This document shows positions 23,688-32,212 of a stretch of DNA of 43,305 nucleotides, one piece after another (position 1 is the first letter of the stretch; every line of letters starts with the position of its first letter). The notes beneath the pieces are model-generated. The model was not told the origin of the DNA, did no database searches, and saw nothing but the letters and a program-made list of their open reading frames with translations. Location: the NCBI GenBank assembly GCA_035759925.1, contig DASTTY010000088.1:1-43305 (forward strand), read 5' to 3'. Source of the DNA: RHKX01 sp035759925. GTDB lineage: Bacteria > Actinomycetota > Thermoleophilia > Solirubrobacterales > 70-9. The position numbers were made by a program, and so were the translations under genes.

Positions 23688-25063
23688 ACGGCCTCGAAGT
23701 ACCTCGACAGCTCGAACTCGGTGACCGAATCCGGGTCACCGCCGGACCGGTGGAACGCCAGCCACTCCCAGCGCCTCGTCCCGAGCCAGTAATCGACGGC
23801 ATCGGACCCGAGGACCGACCGGAGGCGATCGTCGGCGGCGAGAGCATCGGCCGCCCCGGTGATCGAATCCGGCAGCCGCGGAGCCGCATCGGGTGGGAGA
23901 CCCCAGGCCATCTCGGCGAACTGTGGCGGCGGCTCGAGCTCGTCCTCCATCCCGATCAGGCCGCCGGCGACGATCGCTGCCAGCACCAGGTACGGGTTGG
24001 AGTCCATCGCCGGGACGCGATGCTCGATCCGGGCCGATCTCCGGGAATGGGTCACGGTCCGGAGCGCGGTCGACTTGTTCGCCTCTCCCCAGGACACCGT
24101 GGTCGGGGGGCCGGCGATTTCGATCAGCCGGCGGTAGGAGTTGACGGTCGGGCTGAAGAAGGACATCGCGGCCGGCATCGTCGTCAGCAGGCCCGCGATC
24201 CACTGGCGCAGGACCGGCGCCGCCGCCGGCCCGGCGTCGGAGTGGAACGGGTTCCCCGACCCGGGGCCGACCGGCGAGAGGTTGACGTGCATCGACGCTC
24301 CGAGGTGCTCGTCGATGAGCGCCATGAAGGTGACCGTCCGGCCGAGCTCGGCGGCGACCTCGCGCAGCGCTAGCTTGGTGCGGATCACGTGATCGGCCGC
24401 CGTCAGGGGATCGGTGGGACCGATGTTGATCTCGGCCTGGCCGGCCGCCGTCTCGGCGCTCCACGACTCCCAGCCGATGTCGAGCCCGTCGAGGCGCTCG
24501 GCCGCCCGTGACATGAACTCGGTGAAGTCTGGCGATCGGGTGAGCAGGTAGGTGATCGTGCTCGGGCCGCCGAGCGGCGTCAGGCCCTGGTAGCGGCGCT
24601 CGCGGACCACGTCGAGCGGCTCCTCGAAGATCGAGAACTCCAGCTCCAACGCCACTCGAAGCTCCAGGCCGTAGCCGTCGCGGAGCTGCTCGATCAGGCG
24701 CTTCAGCATGCTGCGGCCGCAGATCGGCAACGGCTCCCCGCCGGCGGTGCTGAAATCGGCGATGACCGACGCCAGGCCCGGCCTGCAGCGATCCGCCTGC
24801 AGCGTGCTCAGGTCGGGGACCACGGTGACGTCGGCGACGTTCCCCCGCCACTCGCCCCAATCCCACCCGAATGAGACTTCGCCGGAGAAGTCGAGGCCGA
24901 ACGCGGTGTCGGCCATCTGCGTGCCCGTGGTCGCCACCGACAGGAACTTGGCCGGTGCGAGGTGCTTGCCGAGCAGCATGCCGTCGTGATTGGTCGCCTC
25001 GAGGCGCACCGAGGAGATCTCGTTCTCCCCCAGCCACGTCTCGAGCTGATCCCGATCAGGCAT
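23684..25063 (-). CDS. Glutamine-synthetase family, probable gamma-glutamylpolyamine synthetase
   Basis: A 459-residue ligase of the glutamine synthetase family. It shows the beta-grasp N-terminus (SSVRLEATNHDGMLLGKHLAP), the metal site ALELEFSIFEEP, the block AEINIGPTDPL, the ammonia/ATP region MHVNLSP, and the C-terminal EHRVPAMDSNPYLVLAAI. The pattern is closer to PuuA/GlnA3-like gamma-glutamylation enzymes than to ammonium-assimilating GlnA. Next to PotD, a polyamine-type permease and a PuuB-like oxidase, ATP-dependent joining of glutamate to putrescine, spermidine or another amine is the likely reaction. ATG at 25063 overlaps the upstream gene by 8 nt; its stop overlaps the next gene by 4. 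Confidence 0.87.
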   Translation of the reverse strand: MPDRDQLETWLGENEISSVRLEATNHDGMLLGKHLAPAKFLSVATTGTQMADTAFGLDFSGEVSFGWDWGEWRGNVADVTVVPDLSTLQADRCRPGLASVIADFSTAGGEPLPICGRSMLKRLIEQLRDGYGLELRVALELEFSIFEEPLDVVRERRYQGLTPLGGPSTITYLLTRSPDFTEFMSRAAERLDGLDIGWESWSAETAAGQAEINIGPTDPLTAADHVIRTKLALREVAAELGRTVTFMALIDEHLGASMHVNLSPVGPGSGNPFHSDAGPAAAPVLRQWIAGLLTTMPAAMSFFSPTVNSYRRLIEIAGPPTTVSWGEANKSTALRTVTHSRRSARIEHRVPAMDSNPYLVLAAIVAGGLIGMEDELEPPPQFAEMAWGLPPDAAPRLPDSITGAADALAADDRLRSVLGSDAVDYWLGTRRWEWLAFHRSGGDPDSVTEFELSRYFEAV

Positions 25064-25685
25064 CCACCGGTCCCCGGTCGATGCGAACCCGCCAGCAGGC
25101 CCCGGTGATCACCGAGATCTCCGGGAACGTGCCCTTGACCTGGATCGACCCCGAGGACGCCTCCTCCATCAGCGCCGACCGTCCCTCGAGCAGGTCCACC
25201 AACGCCTCCGACCGGCCACGGATCTCGTAGGCGCGGTCACCGTCGCCGAAATGCTCCGTCTCGCCGCTGTCGAGCTCGACGACCGCCAGCGCCGGCGGCG
25301 CCCCCGGGCTCGATTCGAGCTCGGCCCAGAGGCGCCGGGCCGCCTCGCGCCAGTCGCCAGGCGGCGGCGAAGCGAGCGCGGAGACCCAACTGGCGAGCTC
25401 CGGATGATCGTGGCCACCACGGATCTCGCCTTCGTCCCAGCGATGGCATGGACTCAGGGTCGCGACGACCTGCGGGTCAACGAGGCCGTGGTGCATCGCC
25501 GGACCCCCGTCGAGATCGATCGTCACCGCCTCCGGTCCCGATCCGACCCGAACCGCCGCCGTCCCCCGGGTGGCGGCGGTGAGGTCGTCGAACGCCGGGT
25601 CGCGGCGGCGGCGCGTCAGGTCCGCCGCGATCGCCAGAACGAGCGGAGTCGGGTCGTCTTCGATCACGATCTGCGGGCCGGGCAT
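25056..25685 (-). CDS. Unknown protein with SCP2-like C-terminus, first gene of polyamine operon
   Basis: A 209-residue protein of unknown function. The C-terminal region (RAYEIRGRSEALVDLLEGRSALMEEASSGSIQVKG) resembles the sterol-carrier-protein-2 fold found in lipid-binding and alkylsulfatase proteins; the N-terminal half (VIEDDPTPLVLAIAADLTRRRRDPAFDDLTAATRGTAAVRV) gives no match I recognise. The ATG at 25685 is chosen over a longer frame to 25814, which has a non-coding look; a GTG at 25667 is also possible. The start shares a CATG with the divergent oxidase gene. Its stop overlaps the glutamine-synthetase start by 8 nt, tying it to that enzyme. Confidence 0.75.
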   Translation of the reverse strand: MPGPQIVIEDDPTPLVLAIAADLTRRRRDPAFDDLTAATRGTAAVRVGSGPEAVTIDLDGGPAMHHGLVDPQVVATLSPCHRWDEGEIRGGHDHPELASWVSALASPPPGDWREAARRLWAELESSPGAPPALAVVELDSGETEHFGDGDRAYEIRGRSEALVDLLEGRSALMEEASSGSIQVKGTFPEISVITGACWRVRIDRGPVDA

Positions 25686-27144
25686 GGCGATAACGTTCCG
25701 ACGGGGTCCCGATATTACGAGCGATCGCCTCGAATTCTCGTCCGACTTCAGCCATGACGCAGGCGGTTGGTGGCTGTCACAGGTGGAGCAGGTCGAGCCG
25801 ACCGAACCGCTCAATGGGGATGTTGTGGCCGATGTCGCGATCGTCGGCGGGGGCTATGCGGGCCTCTGGACCGCGTTGGCCCTGCGGCGCCGGAACCCGG
25901 AGGCCCGAGTTGTGGTCCTCGAGGCGAACGGGTGCGGCGAGGGGCCAAGCGGCCGTAACGCCGGGCTGGTCAACTCGCTCTGGCAACACTTCGAGAGCCT
26001 TTGCGAAGCTCATGGAGCGAGCGCGGCCATCGACCTCTGCGACCTCTCCGAGCACTCCGTCACCGCGGTTGGGCAGTTCGGTCACGACCGGGGTTTCGAC
26101 TTTCACTTCCGAACCAGTGGCCATCTCAAGGTGTCGACCAGCGCCGCACAGGATCGGGCCTGGGCCGCCACCAGGCGGGCGTGCGAAGAGCACGGTCGTG
26201 GGACGAGGCTGGTCGATCTCAACCGATCGGATGTGCTCGCCCGGTGTGCGTCGCCGCTGTTTCGCCGCGGCGCGTTCTTTCCGCAGGCGTCCACGGTGCA
26301 GCCGGCGCTCCTGGCGCGGGCGCTGCGACGGGCCGCGCTCGACGACGGGGTCCGGATCGCCGAGCACTCGCGGGCCCGCCGGATCGCGACCACGCGCAGC
26401 GGCGAGGTCAGCATCGAGACGGACGGCGGCAGTCTGACCGCGGGAGCCGCAGTCCTGGCGATCAACGCCGCTACCGCCGGATTCGCTCCCCTGCAGTCCC
26501 GGCTGGCCGTGTCGTCGACCCACATGATCGTCACCGAGCCGGTTCCCGACGTGCTCGAGGAGATCGGCTGGACCGGCGGCGAGTGCATCTCGAGTGCCCG
26601 CCGGTACCTCCACTACTTCCGGACCACTCGGGATGGTCGAATCGCGTTCGGCTGGGGTGGCGGGCGGATCGCCTACGGCGCCCGGCTCGGTCGCCGGGTC
26701 GAGGTCGATCCGAGCATGCCGCTGCGGCTGAGCCGAGACATCCTCCGCTTCTTCCCCGGGCTCCGCGGTAGGCAGATCGATGCCGCCTGGGGTGGCCCGA
26801 TCGACGTCTCCCCGAACCACGTCCCGTGCATAGGGACCCTGCCGGACACGCGGATCCACTACGCATGCGGCTTCACCGGCAACGGGGTCGGCCCCGCCCA
26901 CCTCGCCGGCGAAACGCTCGCGTCGCTCGCCCTCGAGGCGAAAGACGAGTACAGCCGCTCGGCGCTGGTCGAGCCCGAGCAGGCGCCGGTACCGCCGGAG
27001 CCTTTCCGCTACCTCGGCGGCAGCCTCGTGAGGGCGGCGCTCCTTCGCAGGGACGCGCTCGAGGATGAGGACCGCCCGGTCGGCCCAGCGACCCGCTTCA
27101 TGTGCGAGCTGCCCGGCCGGTTCGGAATGCACTTCGGCCGCTGA
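25684..27144 (+). CDS. FAD-dependent amine oxidoreductase (PuuB/DAO-like)
   Basis: A 486-residue DAO-family flavoprotein. The conserved WW pair (GGWWLSQVEQ, residues 27-36) precedes the FAD motif VAIVGGGYAGLWTALALRRR (52-70), then GPSGRNAGLVNS, and the C-terminal THVPCIGTLPDTRIHYACGFTGNGVGPAHLAGE-type FAD block. This layout is that of PuuB (gamma-glutamylputrescine oxidase) and related amine or amino acid oxidases. It should release an aldehyde, H2O2 and ammonium from the gamma-glutamylated polyamine made by the neighbour. Because the WW block is conserved, the start must be upstream of it, and ATG 25684 is the only in-frame candidate, though it overlaps the start of the divergent gene. A longer frame to 25570 is rejected as arginine-rich. 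Confidence 0.88.
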   Translation: MAITFRRGPDITSDRLEFSSDFSHDAGGWWLSQVEQVEPTEPLNGDVVADVAIVGGGYAGLWTALALRRRNPEARVVVLEANGCGEGPSGRNAGLVNSLWQHFESLCEAHGASAAIDLCDLSEHSVTAVGQFGHDRGFDFHFRTSGHLKVSTSAAQDRAWAATRRACEEHGRGTRLVDLNRSDVLARCASPLFRRGAFFPQASTVQPALLARALRRAALDDGVRIAEHSRARRIATTRSGEVSIETDGGSLTAGAAVLAINAATAGFAPLQSRLAVSSTHMIVTEPVPDVLEEIGWTGGECISSARRYLHYFRTTRDGRIAFGWGGGRIAYGARLGRRVEVDPSMPLRLSRDILRFFPGLRGRQIDAAWGGPIDVSPNHVPCIGTLPDTRIHYACGFTGNGVGPAHLAGETLASLALEAKDEYSRSALVEPEQAPVPPEPFRYLGGSLVRAALLRRDALEDEDRPVGPATRFMCELPGRFGMHFGR

Positions 27145-27153
27145 GCCCGGCCG

Positions 27154-27198
27154 GCGCCGGTCCTACGACCAATGTCCGCTTGCAAGCCGGACCGGCGC
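27154..27198. terminator. Possible hairpin after the oxidase gene
   Basis: A perfect 10-bp stem (27154-27163 with 27189-27198, 25-nt loop) follows the oxidase stop and precedes the cupredoxin gene. Could be a terminator or a leader hairpin of the cupredoxin mRNA; no T-run. Confidence 0.35.
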
Positions 27199-27239
27199 GG
27201 GCCGATCGTCTCCGCACCCCGAGAACGAAGGAGACGGAG

Positions 27240-27671
27240 ATGGACAAGAAGCTTCCGATCGGCATCGCGGCCGTCGTCGTCACGGCCCTGGCGGTGGCGC
27301 TGGCGGCGTGCGGCGGCGACTCGAGCCCGACCGCTGCCGCGGACACCGCCGCGACCGGCAGTGCGATGAGCCCGGCGGCCGCGAGCGGCGGGACTGTCAA
27401 GATCGCCGCCGACCCGAGCCAGCTCGCCTTTACGAAGACCGAGATCACGGCGCCGGCCGGCGATGACACGATCTCCTTCGACAACCCGTCGTCGACGGAT
27501 CACAACGTCCAGATCGAGGACGCGGACGGCAACGTCATCGCCGGCACCGACACGATCAGCGCCGGCAAGACGTCGACGACCGCCGACCTCAAGCCCGGGA
27601 CCTACACGTTCTACTGCAGCATCCCCGGCCACCGCGAGGCCGGCATGGAGGGAACGATCACGGTCAAGTGA
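27240..27671 (+). CDS. Plastocyanin-like cupredoxin lipoprotein
   Basis: A 143-residue exported blue-copper protein. The lipobox is ALAAC with C24; after a serine/alanine-rich linker, a cupredoxin fold carries the four type I copper ligands H88 (SSTDHNVQ), C126, H131 and M136 (YCSIPGHREAGM). It would shuttle single electrons at the outer face of the membrane, for example to a copper oxidase. GAAGGAGACGGAG precedes the ATG at 27240, which is preferred over the longer frame from 27102. The last 8 nt overlap the convergent response-regulator gene. Confidence 0.92.
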   Translation: MDKKLPIGIAAVVVTALAVALAACGGDSSPTAAADTAATGSAMSPAAASGGTVKIAADPSQLAFTKTEITAPAGDDTISFDNPSSTDHNVQIEDADGNVIAGTDTISAGKTSTTADLKPGTYTFYCSIPGHREAGMEGTITVK

Positions 27672-28293
27672 CGTCGGAGGCGATGTTGTGGCGGCGCGCC
27701 CAGAGCGCTGCCTGGGTCCGGTCGGTGACGCCGATCTGGGCGTAGACACGGGTCAGGTGCGCCTTGACCGTCTTCTCGCTGATCTCGAGCCGGCGCGCGA
27801 TCAACTTGTTCGGAAGGCCCTCGCCGACCAGCGCCAGGACCTCGCGCTCGCGGTCGGTGAGCTGGGGGGCCCGCGTCTCGCGACGGTCGGCGAGCAGCTC
27901 ACGGGCAACCTTCGGGTCGAGTGGCGACTCGCCGCGGGCGGCGGCGCGAACGCCCTCGATCAGCTCCTCCGGGGAGGCGTCCTTGAGCAGGTAGCCGAGG
28001 GCGCCTGCGTCGACCGCCCGGAGCATCTGCTCACGATCGGCGGACGCGGTGAGGATCACGACCCGGGTCTCGGGGCGGGCCGCGACCACCTGCCGGGTGG
28101 CCTCGATCCCGTCCATCTCGGGCATCGTCACGTCGAGCAGCGCGATGTCGGGCTCGACATCGGTGACGGCGGCGACAGCGGCGGCGCCGTCGCCGACCGA
28201 CGCGACGACGTCGACGTCGGGCTCGGCGCCGAGCAACTCGACGAGGCCGGTGCGGACGACCGGATGATCCTCCGCGAGCAGCAGCCTGATCAT
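27664..28293 (-). CDS. NarL/FixJ-type response regulator
   Basis: A 209-residue regulator: receiver domain with phospho-acceptor D54 (LLDVTMPEMDG), switch residue region ILTASADRE, and KDAS lysine; then a LuxR-type helix-turn-helix (LTDREREVLALVGEGLPNKLIARRLEISEKTVKAHLTRVYAQIGV). Partner of the sensor kinase directly upstream, whose stop overlaps this start as ATGA. Target genes unknown; the neighbouring cupredoxin is one possibility. Confidence 0.93.
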   Translation of the reverse strand: MIRLLLAEDHPVVRTGLVELLGAEPDVDVVASVGDGAAAVAAVTDVEPDIALLDVTMPEMDGIEATRQVVAARPETRVVILTASADREQMLRAVDAGALGYLLKDASPEELIEGVRAAARGESPLDPKVARELLADRRETRAPQLTDREREVLALVGEGLPNKLIARRLEISEKTVKAHLTRVYAQIGVTDRTQAALWARRHNIASDVT

Positions 28294-29612
28294 CGCTCCG
28301 GCAACGATAGAGCGACGATCGTGCCGCGGCCGGGCTCGGAGTCGATCCGGAAGGTCCCATCCGCCTCGGCGGCCAGGTCCCGGAGCAGGTCGGTGCCGAT
28401 GTGGCCCTCGCCGCCGGCCGCCGCCGGGTCGAACCCCCTGCCGTCGTCGGTGACGGTCAGCACGGAGGCCCCGCCGGAGCGTTCGAGGGCGACGGAGACG
28501 TGCTCGGCGCCCGAGTGCTTCTGGGCGTTGCGGACCGCTTCGCCGGCAACCCGGAAGCAGAGCGCCTCGCGTTCGACGTCGAGGCGGACATCGGGGTCGA
28601 CCCGCAGGGTGGTCTCGATGCCGCGTGCGGCGAGCGGCGCGAGCATGTCCTCGAGCGCCGCCTCGAGGCCCGCCCGCTGCAGGCTCGGCGGATAGATCTC
28701 GACGAGCAGGCTGCGCAGCGAGCGGACGCTCGCCCGGGTCCGCTCCGCTCCGCTGCGCAGCTCCGCCGCCGATTGCGGGTCCGCCCCCTCGATCCTGCGG
28801 GCGCCGACTTCGAGGCCGAGGGCGACGCCGGTCAGGTCCTGGACGGCGCCGTCGTGGAGGTCGCCGGCGATCCGGCGGCGCTCGCGATCGGAGGCGTCGA
28901 CCGCCCGCTCGAGCAGGCCGAGCCGCTCGCGGTGGGCGCTGCGGACGCGGCGGGCGAGCGACGTCGCGAGCGGCAGCTGGACGAGCTCGAGGACGAGCAG
29001 CGCGACGATCAGCGCCGGCAGGAACGCGAGCCAGAGGTCGCGACCGCTCGAGGTGACGTCGCTGTACTCCTGGTAGGTCTCGAACAGGAAGGGCTGATCG
29101 CCGGGGCCGCGGATCCGCGCGTAGGCCTCGAGGAGCTGGCCGCGATCGCGCTCGTACTGGTTCTCGGGCTCGGTGAGGTCGCTGAGCTCGGCGTCCGGAG
29201 AACCGTTGGCGAGCGCCCGCTGCTCGTCTTCGCCGAGCTCGAAGCGCTGGCCGATCAGCCGCGGCTCGTCCGAGTAGACGATCTTCCCCTCCGCGTCCCA
29301 GACCTTGACGCGGATGATCCCGTGGCCGAGCACCGACCGCCGGATCAGCCGGTCGAAGCGGTCGAGCGCCGCCGGCTCGCCGCGGACGACCGCCTCGGTC
29401 AGGTTCGGCTCGGCGACCCCCTCGCCGATCACCCTGGTCAGCTCGCTGGCGTTCTCGATCGCCTGCGAGGTGCCAATCCGCCGCATCAGGAAGAAGCTGC
29501 CGAACCCGACGAGGGCGACGGCGACGAGGCCGGCGAGCGCGAAGCGGAGGACCGCGGCGGAGACCGAGGGCTCTCCGTCGCGTCCTGCCGGCGTGAAGCG
29601 CGGAAGCGCCAC
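28290..29612 (-). CDS. Membrane sensor histidine kinase (NarX/LiaS-like, HisKA_3)
   Basis: A 440-residue kinase with TM1 at about 22-42, an extracytoplasmic sensing region to about 190, TM2 at about 195-215, and a HisKA_3 dimerisation box with phospho-acceptor H253 in ERRRIAGDLHDGAVQDL. The HATPase domain follows (RVAGEAVRNAQKHSGAEHV, DDGRGFDP). The sensing region (IRVKVWDAEGKIVYSDE) is of the double-Cache/PAS-like outer type. GTG start at 29612; the stop overlaps the response regulator by 4 nt. Confidence 0.92.
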   Translation of the reverse strand: MALPRFTPAGRDGEPSVSAAVLRFALAGLVAVALVGFGSFFLMRRIGTSQAIENASELTRVIGEGVAEPNLTEAVVRGEPAALDRFDRLIRRSVLGHGIIRVKVWDAEGKIVYSDEPRLIGQRFELGEDEQRALANGSPDAELSDLTEPENQYERDRGQLLEAYARIRGPGDQPFLFETYQEYSDVTSSGRDLWLAFLPALIVALLVLELVQLPLATSLARRVRSAHRERLGLLERAVDASDRERRRIAGDLHDGAVQDLTGVALGLEVGARRIEGADPQSAAELRSGAERTRASVRSLRSLLVEIYPPSLQRAGLEAALEDMLAPLAARGIETTLRVDPDVRLDVEREALCFRVAGEAVRNAQKHSGAEHVSVALERSGGASVLTVTDDGRGFDPAAAGGEGHIGTDLLRDLAAEADGTFRIDSEPGRGTIVALSLPER

Positions 29613-29621
29613 GCGTCCCGG

Positions 29622-30779
29622 TCAGCGTCCGAGCAGCGTGCAGACAGCGGCGCCGTAGGCCTTGCGGAGCGCCCGGAACGCCTGCGGCGCGAACGGCGTG
29701 GTCAGATCCGGCGAGAGCTGACGGTTGACCGAGAACGTCAACGCCCGCCGGCCGTTGCGGGTCGCGACCGTGAACTGGGTGTAGCCGAAGAAGTTGCCGC
29801 TGTGGCCGAATACCGTCCCGCAGCGGGTCCGGTAGCGGAACAGAGCCAGGCCGCCCGACCCCTCGCCGGGACCTGGTGGATCGGAGCTGGCGCCGGCCCG
29901 GAATCTGAACTGGGCACGGCGCTCGGCGCGGCCGAACAGCTCGCCGCCGACGTAGGCGCGGATGAAGCGCGTCAGCTCCTCGGGCGTCGAGTAGATGCCG
30001 CCGGAGGCGCTCAGATACGACATCGCGCAGCAGGTGGTCATGTCATCGACCTGCGGCAGCGTCTCGTAGCCGTTGATCCGCGGCGCCGGCAGCCTGGTGC
30101 CGCGGGGAAGCTCAGTATCGGACAGCCCGAGCGGCCGGGTGACGAAACGGTCGAGCAGTTGCTCGTAGCTCCGGCCGGTGGCGGCCTCGGCCATCATCGC
30201 GACGACGATGTTGTCGGTGTTCGAGTACTCGTAGCGGCTGCCGGCGGGGAAGTCGAGCGGCTCGCCGGCGAGGAAGGTGATGATCCCCTCCTTCGTGATC
30301 GGCTTGCGGAGATTGGCGACGAAGTGGTCGAGGAACGCCTCGTTCTTCGTGTAGCTGGGCAGGCCGCCGGTGTGGCTGAGCATCTGCCGCAGCGTCACCT
30401 GCGACCAGGCCGGCGGCAGGTCCGGCAGCCAGTCACCGATCGTGTCGTCGAGGGAGAGCCGCCCGCGATCGACCAGCGCCAGCGCAACAGCGCCGCTGAA
30501 CGCCTTCGAGACGCTCGCGATCCGCATCCGCTTGCGGCGCTTGAACGGCGCGCCGGTGTCGAGGTCCGCGACGCCGGCGCGGAGGAACTTCTGATGGCGG
30601 CCGCGCACGAGCAGCACCGACGCCCCCGGCGGCCCGCCGTCGGCCGCGACGAGCCGCTCGAGCCGGTTCTGGAGCAGCCGCTCCTGCTTGGTCAGCGCCG
30701 CCGGCGCCGCCGGGGCGGCCACGAGCAGTGCGACGACCGCGGCAAGCGCGACGAGCAGGCTTCTGTGACCGCTGATCAT
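29622..30779 (-). CDS. Exported serine beta-lactamase-like hydrolase
   Basis: A 385-residue exported protein: signal peptide to about residue 28 (VALLVAAPAAPAA), then a class C beta-lactamase/DD-peptidase fold. The catalytic SxxK is S89-V-S-K92 (RIASVSKAFSG); the YxN box is YEYSNTDN; the third box is FGHSGNFFG, using HxG in place of KTG. Family members are esterases, D-aminopeptidases or carboxypeptidases acting on cell wall or other amides and esters. The ATG at 30779 fits the signal peptide; a longer frame to 31175 overlaps the divergent gene and is arginine-rich. It lies 9 nt upstream of the sensor kinase gene, so it may be co-transcribed with the two-component system. Confidence 0.88.
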   Translation of the reverse strand: MISGHRSLLVALAAVVALLVAAPAAPAALTKQERLLQNRLERLVAADGGPPGASVLLVRGRHQKFLRAGVADLDTGAPFKRRKRMRIASVSKAFSGAVALALVDRGRLSLDDTIGDWLPDLPPAWSQVTLRQMLSHTGGLPSYTKNEAFLDHFVANLRKPITKEGIITFLAGEPLDFPAGSRYEYSNTDNIVVAMMAEAATGRSYEQLLDRFVTRPLGLSDTELPRGTRLPAPRINGYETLPQVDDMTTCCAMSYLSASGGIYSTPEELTRFIRAYVGGELFGRAERRAQFRFRAGASSDPPGPGEGSGGLALFRYRTRCGTVFGHSGNFFGYTQFTVATRNGRRALTFSVNRQLSPDLTTPFAPQAFRALRKAYGAAVCTLLGR

Positions 30780-30850
30780 CGTCGGCGATGCTATTCCCGG
30801 CCGCGGCGTGCCACCAGAGCCAACCGACCGGCGACCGCTGCCAACAGTCT

Positions 30851-30873
30851 TTTGCACATGTCGTGTATGTAAA
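30851..30873. promoter_or_regulatory. Candidate operator 1 (upstream of NnrS-like gene)
   Basis: Left arm TTTGCACA, 7-nt spacer, right arm TATGTAAA (6 of 8 to the ideal TGTGCAAA). The right arm ends 10 nt before the ATG at 30884, exactly as operator 3 does before its gene. Member of a four-site set. Confidence 0.65.
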
Positions 30874-30883
30874 CTGGCCGCCG

Positions 30884-32194
30884 ATGTCGGTCCCGGTGGC
30901 AGCGAGCGAGCCTCCCGCTTCGAGCGCGGGAACGGCCGGCCCGGGCCGGCGCCGCTGCAAGGCACGCCCGCAGACGCCGGGAGCGCTCCGGCCCAGCGAC
31001 GTGATCGGTGCCTTCTTCCTGGCCGCGATCGCGATGCTCGTCGCCGGCGTCGCGGCCGCAGTGGTCGATGCGATCGATCCGTGGCCCTGGGGACGCTGGC
31101 TGGCGCTCCACCTGATCTTCGTCGGCGGCATCTCGCAGCTCGTCCTCGGCGCGAGCCAGTTCTTCGCCGGCGCATTCCTGGCGACCGACCCGCCGGGCCG
31201 CGGCTGGATCCGCGCCCAGCTCGCCGCCTGGAACATCGGGGCCGTCCTGCTTGCGATCGCGGTCCCCGTCCGCTCCGACACGCTCGTCGACCTCGCCGTC
31301 GCCGCGCTCGTCATCGGACTCGCCTGCTACGGATGGTCGCTGCTGTCGATGCAGCGGGGATCGCTGCAGCGAGCCCCCTGGGCGGTCCGCTGGTACCTCG
31401 CCGCCGCGCTCTGCCTGGCGCTCGGGATCGCAGCCGGGACGATGCTCGCGACCGGCGCCACGTGGCCGCACGGGAACCTGCTGTCGGCGCACATGGCGCT
31501 GAACGTCGGCGGCTGGTTCGGGGCCGCGATCGTCGGCACCCTTCACACCTTCTTCCCATCGCTGACGCGGAGCACGCTCGCGCGACCGCGCCTGCAGGCG
31601 CCGACCTTCGCGGCCTGGATCGCCGGCATCGCCGCCCTCGTCGTCGGCTACGGATGGCTGATCGATCCGCTGGCGGTCGCCGGCTGGATCGCCCTGGCGA
31701 TCGCGGCGGCGGCGCTGTCGGTGAACGTCGTCCTGTCCCTGCGGTCGGCGCCGCGGCCGGTGACGATGCCGGCGCGGATGCTTGCGCTGGCGCAGGTCTT
31801 CCTCGTCGCCGGCCTGCTCGTCGCCTGCGTGGGAGCGATCTCGAACGGCCCCGCCGACGCCCTCTCGGGCTCATTCCGGCCGGCGGTCGGCACCCTTCTG
31901 GTCGCCGGCTGGATCGGCGTCACCGTGCTCGGCTCGCTCTTCCACCTCCTCTCCGTGCTGGTCCGGGTCCGCGACCTGAGGACGCCGCTGCCGGCTCCGC
32001 GGCCCCGCCTCGATACGGCGACCGCCGTCGTCGTCGCACTCGGGGTGATCGGCGTGGCGGCGACGCAGCTCGCCGAGGGCTCCGGCCTCGATGGGCTCGC
32101 GTCGGCGGTGCTTCTCGTCGCCTACGCGATGCTCGCGATGCGGCTCATCCGGCTCATCGCCCGGATCTTGACCGTCGCCCGCCCGAGCGTCTGA
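30884..32194 (+). CDS. Multi-pass membrane protein, NnrS/haem-copper-like
   Basis: A 436-residue protein with about twelve hydrophobic segments. Histidines recur inside or at the ends of helices: WLALHLIFVGGISQLVLGA, LSAHMALNVGGWFGAAIVGTLHTFFPSL, and LGSLFHLLSVLVRV. This is the pattern of NnrS and of haem-binding domains related to cytochrome oxidase subunit I, so haem or copper binding is plausible. No full set of oxidase ligands is present. The ATG at 30884 is preferred because the upstream in-frame extension to 30788 crosses the operator. The divergent hydrolase gene lies 104 nt away. Role is probably in response to nitric oxide, copper or low oxygen; inference. Confidence 0.72.
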   Translation: MSVPVAASEPPASSAGTAGPGRRRCKARPQTPGALRPSDVIGAFFLAAIAMLVAGVAAAVVDAIDPWPWGRWLALHLIFVGGISQLVLGASQFFAGAFLATDPPGRGWIRAQLAAWNIGAVLLAIAVPVRSDTLVDLAVAALVIGLACYGWSLLSMQRGSLQRAPWAVRWYLAAALCLALGIAAGTMLATGATWPHGNLLSAHMALNVGGWFGAAIVGTLHTFFPSLTRSTLARPRLQAPTFAAWIAGIAALVVGYGWLIDPLAVAGWIALAIAAAALSVNVVLSLRSAPRPVTMPARMLALAQVFLVAGLLVACVGAISNGPADALSGSFRPAVGTLLVAGWIGVTVLGSLFHLLSVLVRVRDLRTPLPAPRPRLDTATAVVVALGVIGVAATQLAEGSGLDGLASAVLLVAYAMLAMRLIRLIARILTVARPSV

Positions 32195-32212
32195 GGCGCG
32201 TCCGCAGCCTCG

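Noticed and set aside
28401..30872. 823-codon open frame on the plus strand
   Set aside because: Antisense to the kinase and hydrolase genes, which have clear catalytic motifs.
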